Shown here piece after piece: positions 60,661-64,000 of a DNA stretch of 64,000 nucleotides. Source of the DNA: Myxococcales bacterium (GTDB lineage: Bacteria > Myxococcota_A > Polyangia > Polyangiales > Polyangiaceae); the NCBI GenBank assembly GCA_016720545.1, contig JADKKK010000034.1, positions 1 through 64,000 on the forward strand, given 5' to 3'. The notes beneath the pieces are model-generated. The model did not search any database. It saw only the letters and a program-made list of their open reading frames with translations, and was not told where the DNA came from. Both the position numbers and the translations under genes were made by a program. Within the stretch, counting starts at the first letter, position 1. Every line of letters starts with the position of its first letter.

Positions 60661-61839
60661 TCAGGCCGCGATCCGCTCGCGGAGGCGAAGGCTCGGCTTC
60701 TCGACCAGCACGTGGAGCGCGTACGAGAGCGCGAACGACGCCACCATCACGAGGACGAACGACAGGGGCCACACGACGAGCATCGGCCACTTGCGGGCGC
60801 CGAGCCCCTTCGCCATCGGCAAGATCACCCGCTGCAGGATGGGGATGTGCACGAGGTACACGCCGTAGCCGAGGGTCGCCATGCGCCGAAAGACGGGCCG
60901 CGAGAGGGCGCGCGTCACGCTCCCGGCGCCCGAGAGGAAGAGCAGCAGGCTCGTGAAATACATCACCGTGGTGAGCGTGCCCCACGCGAACACGTGGAAG
61001 ATCGGGAGGTTCTCGCGCCCAAAGAGCTCGGGCCTCACGAGGAGCCACAGGCAGCCGAGCGCGGGCACGGCGAGGAGCGCGCGGTGGAAGGGATCGGCGA
61101 GCCAGGCCGTCATTCGGTCCTTGTGACGCACGTGGACGAACGCGAGCCCGATGCCGCACACGAGGGTGTCGTAGCGCGTGTAGGTGCTCACGTAGATGGC
61201 GCGGAAGAGGGCGAAGTCCTCCCAAGGGCCGTACCGGTAGAAGATGAAGAGTCGCACGGCGAGCGCGCTCGCCCATAGCGCGCCCAGGAGGGCGAGGCGC
61301 GCGCGGTCGGTGGGCAGCTTCCACAGGAGAACGAACAGGAGCGGCACCGTCAGGTAGAACTGCTCCTCGAGCGCCAGCGACCAGCCCCAGCTCATCACCA
61401 GCTGTGTGTGCCCGCCAGGCATGAAATTCGTCGCGTAAATGAGCTCGTACGGCAAGTGCGCGCGTTGCTGCGGCGTGAGCGTGGTGCCGAGCGCGAGGGC
61501 GACGAGCACCACGTAGTAGAGCGGAAATGTGCGGAACGCGCGCCGCACGTAGAACCGGCGGATGTTCTGCGAGCCGTGTTGCTCGAGCGAGCGAAGCAGG
61601 ATGGTCCCTATGAGGAAGCCGCTCAGCACGAAGAACATGTCCATGCCGAAGAAGATCGACACCGAGAAGCCGCTGAGGTCGGGATCGAGCGTGATGTGCT
61701 GTTCGCCAGCCATGACGGCGGTCACATGCAGCTGCACGACGCTCAAGATGGCGAGCACCCGCAGCCCATGCAGCACCGGGAAGCGGTTGTCGAGCAGCTC
61801 GAGGGCGAGGAAGCCCGGTCGAGGCTTCTCGGGCGACAT
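60661..61839 (-). CDS. Acyltransferase 3 family membrane protein
   Basis: A 392-residue membrane O-acyltransferase with ten or so hydrophobic segments. It has the family's early motif NRFPVLHGLRVLAILSVVQLH (trimmed), FGMDMFFVLSGFLIGTILLR (the F-F-x-L-S-G-F segment) and RRFYVRRAFRTFPLYY (the R-x-x-R-x-x-P-x-Y segment). Such enzymes acetylate or acylate LPS, peptidoglycan or exopolysaccharide at the membrane. The donor and acceptor are unknown. The DUF4388 gene follows on the same strand. Confidence 0.9.
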   Translation of the reverse strand: MSPEKPRPGFLALELLDNRFPVLHGLRVLAILSVVQLHVTAVMAGEQHITLDPDLSGFSVSIFFGMDMFFVLSGFLIGTILLRSLEQHGSQNIRRFYVRRAFRTFPLYYVVLVALALGTTLTPQQRAHLPYELIYATNFMPGGHTQLVMSWGWSLALEEQFYLTVPLLFVLLWKLPTDRARLALLGALWASALAVRLFIFYRYGPWEDFALFRAIYVSTYTRYDTLVCGIGLAFVHVRHKDRMTAWLADPFHRALLAVPALGCLWLLVRPELFGRENLPIFHVFAWGTLTTVMYFTSLLLFLSGAGSVTRALSRPVFRRMATLGYGVYLVHIPILQRVILPMAKGLGARKWPMLVVWPLSFVLVMVASFALSYALHVLVEKPSLRLRERIAA

Positions 61840-61944
61840 GGCCGGACCGTACCACCCTCCCGCCGGCCTACGGGGAAAAGTGGCGTCCCGCTCGCGCTTG
61901 GCCCGAGCCGTCGCGGCGCAGCCGGGGCGGTGGAGCGCGAGGGG

Positions 61945-62391
61945 TCAGCCGCAGTTGTCGCAGCGGCCCTTGAGCTGGACGGCGACCTTGTGCCTCGCCA
62001 CCGATTTGGGCATGTTCGACGAGCCCTCGAGGCGGATCGACAACCCCGGCAGGCACGAGACCTCGCCGCAGTCGACGCAGAGAAAGTGGGGGTGCTCGTC
62101 CGTGTGGTCCACGCCGCCGACGCCGCGCTTCAGTTCGAAGCGCCAAACGTGGTCGCCGAGGTCGGTGCGCGACAAGATCTCAGCGTCCGACAGGTCGATG
62201 AGGATTCGGTAGATCGTGGCGCGATCGAACCCTCGGTCCGCGAGAGCCTCGAAGATCTCGGCGTGGCTGTTCTGCCCTCCGTGGGTGTGGAAGTACTCCA
62301 GCACCGAGAGGCGCGACACCGTGCTGCGCAGGCCCGCCGAGCGGAGGAGCGCCTGCAGGTCTTGGGTCTTGGGTGGGCGCGGTCGGGTCAC
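61945..62391 (-). CDS. Fur-family metalloregulator
   Basis: A 148-residue Fur/Zur/PerR-type regulator. The winged helix (about 10-85) has LRSTVSRLSVLEYFH and RGFDRATIYRILIDLSDAEI. The dimerisation/metal domain has HTDEHPHFLCVDCGEV (the H-x-H and C-x-x-C ligands) and ends with GRCDNCG, the second C-x-x-C. A structural zinc site is therefore complete. Whether it senses Fe, Zn or peroxide cannot be decided by sequence alone. It is divergent from the MFS transporter gene. Confidence 0.9.
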   Translation of the reverse strand: MTRPRPPKTQDLQALLRSAGLRSTVSRLSVLEYFHTHGGQNSHAEIFEALADRGFDRATIYRILIDLSDAEILSRTDLGDHVWRFELKRGVGGVDHTDEHPHFLCVDCGEVSCLPGLSIRLEGSSNMPKSVARHKVAVQLKGRCDNCG

Positions 62392-62567
62392 GGGGGAGGC
62401 TCTGGGCGAGGCACACGCCTCGCTCGGCTAGGGTAGCGCTTCCGCATCGGAGTTGCATCTACTTCAGGCCGGCGTCGCGGCGAAAGCGACGCGCGACCCG
62501 GCTTGACTCCCCTCGGGCCCTGGCGAACACTCGCGCCGATGCGAGCACGCGGCGTGGGCGCGCGACC

Positions 62568-64000
62568 TTGACGACCGACCCGCCGGACACACCCGCCTCG
62601 GACGCGCGACGCGCCGACGACGGCCCTACGTTCCGCGATGGCGAGCCCGGGCACGGCGTCTTCGGGCGGGAGCGGCGCGCCCTGACCTTCGGCGTACTCC
62701 TCGCGGTGGCGTCCTTCGCGGCCGAAGGCATGGGCGTCGTGCCGGCGCTGCCCACCGTCGTGCGCGAGCTCGGCGGGATGTCGCTGTTCGGCCTCGCCTT
62801 CTCCACCTTCATGCTCGCGTGGCTCCTGGGCACCGTCGCCGCCGGGCAGCTCGCCGACGCGCGCGGCCCGGGGCAAGCGATGGCCGCGGGGCTCTCGGGC
62901 TTCGGCGCGGGGCTGCTCCTCGCCGCGGCGGCGCGCGGCATGCCACTCTTCCTCGCAGGACGCGCGCTCCAGGGCGCGGGCGGCGGGGCGATGCTGGCGG
63001 CGGCGTACGTGGCCGTCGCGCGAGGCTACCCCGACGCGCTTCGCGCGCGCATGATGGCCCTCACCTCCAGCGCGTGGATCGTGCCCGCCGTGTGCGGCCC
63101 TGCGCTCTCCGGGTACGTCGTGCAGCGCGCGAGCTGGCGGCTCGTGTTCGTCGGAGTCGTCCCGCTGCTGGTGGTCACGGCGCTGGTCGTGCTCCCGCCC
63201 ATGCGCGCCCTCGCGCTCCACAAGCCGCTCGGGGACGGCGTACGGCTGCGCAAGGCGGCGCGACTCGCGGCCGGGGCGGGCCTGTTGCTCGGCTCGGCGG
63301 CCCTTCGTCGCGACACCTGGCCATGGCTCGGCGGCGCGCTCGCGACCGGAGCGCTGGGGTTCGCGCTGCTCGCGCCCGCGCTCCGCGCGCTCCTGCCCGC
63401 GGGTGCCCTCACGGCGCGGCCGGGGCTGCCGGCGGGCATCGCCGTGCGGGGGGTCCTCGCGTTCGCGTACTTCGGCACCGAGGCGTTCGTGCCCCTGGGG
63501 GCGAGCGAGCTGCGCGGCGCCTCCCCCACTCGCGCGGGGCTGGTGCTGAGCGCCGCGTCGCTCGGCTGGATCGCGGCCTCGTGGGTGCAAGACCGCCAAG
63601 AGAGCCGGACCGGCGCTTCGGGGCGCGCCGCGCGTGTCCAGCGCGGGTTCGGGGTGCTCACCCTCGGGATCGCCCTGGTCGCGGTCGGGCTGCTGAGCTC
63701 GTTGCCCGCGGCGCTCGCCGGCGTGGGGTGCCTCATCGCGGGAGCGGGCATCGGCACGACCTACGGCGCCACGACCCTCTACTGCATCGCGGAGGCGCCC
63801 CCTGGGCGCGAGGGCGAAGTGTCGGGCCAGCTCCAGCTCGCCGAAGCGCTGTGCACGGCCGCGGCCACCGGCCTGGGCGGGGCCGTGTACGCCGCGGTGG
63901 AACACCAAGGCCACGGCCCGCGCGGCGCCCTCGCCGCGGTACTGGCGCTGACCCTTGCGGTCAGCGCATTGGGCATCGCCGTCGCGGCCCGCCTCCGGGC
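62568..64000 (+). CDS. MFS transporter, partial at the window end
   Basis: At least 477 residues, open to the window edge. The TTG at 62568 is the most likely start (MTTDPPDTPASDARRADDGP); ATG starts further up are out of frame. A hydrophilic N-terminal stretch of about 40 residues precedes the first membrane segment. MFS motif A is visible in GQLADARGPGQAM between TM2 and TM3. More than ten hydrophobic segments are seen, and the layout resembles drug/proton (14-TM DHA2-type) antiporters. The substrate is unknown. A Fur-family regulator is encoded divergently upstream. Confidence 0.85.
   Translation, partial: MTTDPPDTPASDARRADDGPTFRDGEPGHGVFGRERRALTFGVLLAVASFAAEGMGVVPALPTVVRELGGMSLFGLAFSTFMLAWLLGTVAAGQLADARGPGQAMAAGLSGFGAGLLLAAAARGMPLFLAGRALQGAGGGAMLAAAYVAVARGYPDALRARMMALTSSAWIVPAVCGPALSGYVVQRASWRLVFVGVVPLLVVTALVVLPPMRALALHKPLGDGVRLRKAARLAAGAGLLLGSAALRRDTWPWLGGALATGALGFALLAPALRALLPAGALTARPGLPAGIAVRGVLAFAYFGTEAFVPLGASELRGASPTRAGLVLSAASLGWIAASWVQDRQESRTGASGRAARVQRGFGVLTLGIALVAVGLLSSLPAALAGVGCLIAGAGIGTTYGATTLYCIAEAPPGREGEVSGQLQLAEALCTAAATGLGGAVYAAVEHQGHGPRGALAAVLALTLAVSALGIAVAARLR

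Noticed and set aside
62503..62525. A third copy of the repeat arm upstream of the MFS gene
   Set aside because: Only about 20 bases (CCCCTCGGGCCCTGGCGAA) resemble the arm at 47030. The flanks do not match, so chance or codon bias is as likely.

Overview
The window is very G+C-rich, densely coded DNA. It looks like the chromosome of a myxobacterium (Myxococcota, probably a Polyangiales relative). The signs are many secreted lipoproteins with Asp/Ala-rich linkers after the lipobox, a MYXO-CTERM-type C-terminal tail on a trypsin-like protease, a Hanks-type Ser/Thr kinase with a Pro-rich juxtamembrane linker, a single-domain DUF4388 protein, and frequent GTGA/ATGA gene overlaps. No phage, plasmid, CRISPR array or intact insertion sequence was seen.

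Layout. 1-3.5 kb: tig and a broken clpP behind two unknown genes and a small acidic protein. 3.6-7.9 kb: parAB, lgt, and a two-gene unit with a ferritin-like protein. 8-18.5 kb: lipoproteins, two tandem trypsin-like proteases, a glycoside-hydrolase-like protein divergent from a glycosyltransferase/ALDH pair, patatin, PPP phosphatase and a GST-like protein. 18.5-25.7 kb: a putative metal (zinc) handling island with a TonB-dependent receptor, two lipoproteins, a SmtB/CzrA-type ArsR regulator, a His-rich duplicated protein, an alkaline-phosphatase-superfamily enzyme and a nearby rhodanese. 25.7-32.5 kb: a GlcD-like FAD oxidase, a frameshifted unknown gene, and a cobalamin riboswitch placed directly in front of a beta-propeller lipoprotein. 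32.5-41.3 kb: 2-oxoacid dehydrogenase E1 beta/alpha, a desaturase, a bPH membrane protein, a 902-residue propeller/di-heme lipoprotein and a kinase. 41.3-47 kb: a czcCBA-type RND efflux operon whose czcC is frameshifted. 47-57 kb: PI-PLC-like lipoprotein, lipB, a CBS-less guaB, an HD-GYP response regulator, CPBP protease, ccmC/ccmD-like genes with a 44-residue companion, acyl-CoA dehydrogenase, metallophosphoesterase and tRNA-Gly. 57-64 kb: membrane proteins, MITE-like inverted-repeat elements, DUF4388, acyltransferase 3, a Fur-family regulator and an MFS transporter cut by the window end.

Best candidates for new biology. First, the B12-riboswitch-controlled beta-propeller lipoprotein at 29652-30962 recalls BtuG, the surface B12-capturing propeller of Bacteroidetes, here in a myxobacterial-type genome. 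Second, the 18.7-25.2 kb cluster combines a TonB receptor carrying its own TonB-C-like domain with surface lipoproteins, an alpha5-type zinc sensor and a duplicated His-rich metal buffer; an identical 10-mer lies upstream of three of its genes. Third, a family of long-terminal-inverted-repeat elements sits at gene 3' ends and supplies a stop codon.

Three reading-frame breaks (clpP, the 27.2-29.6 kb gene, czcC) are either real decay or assembly error and need read-level checking.
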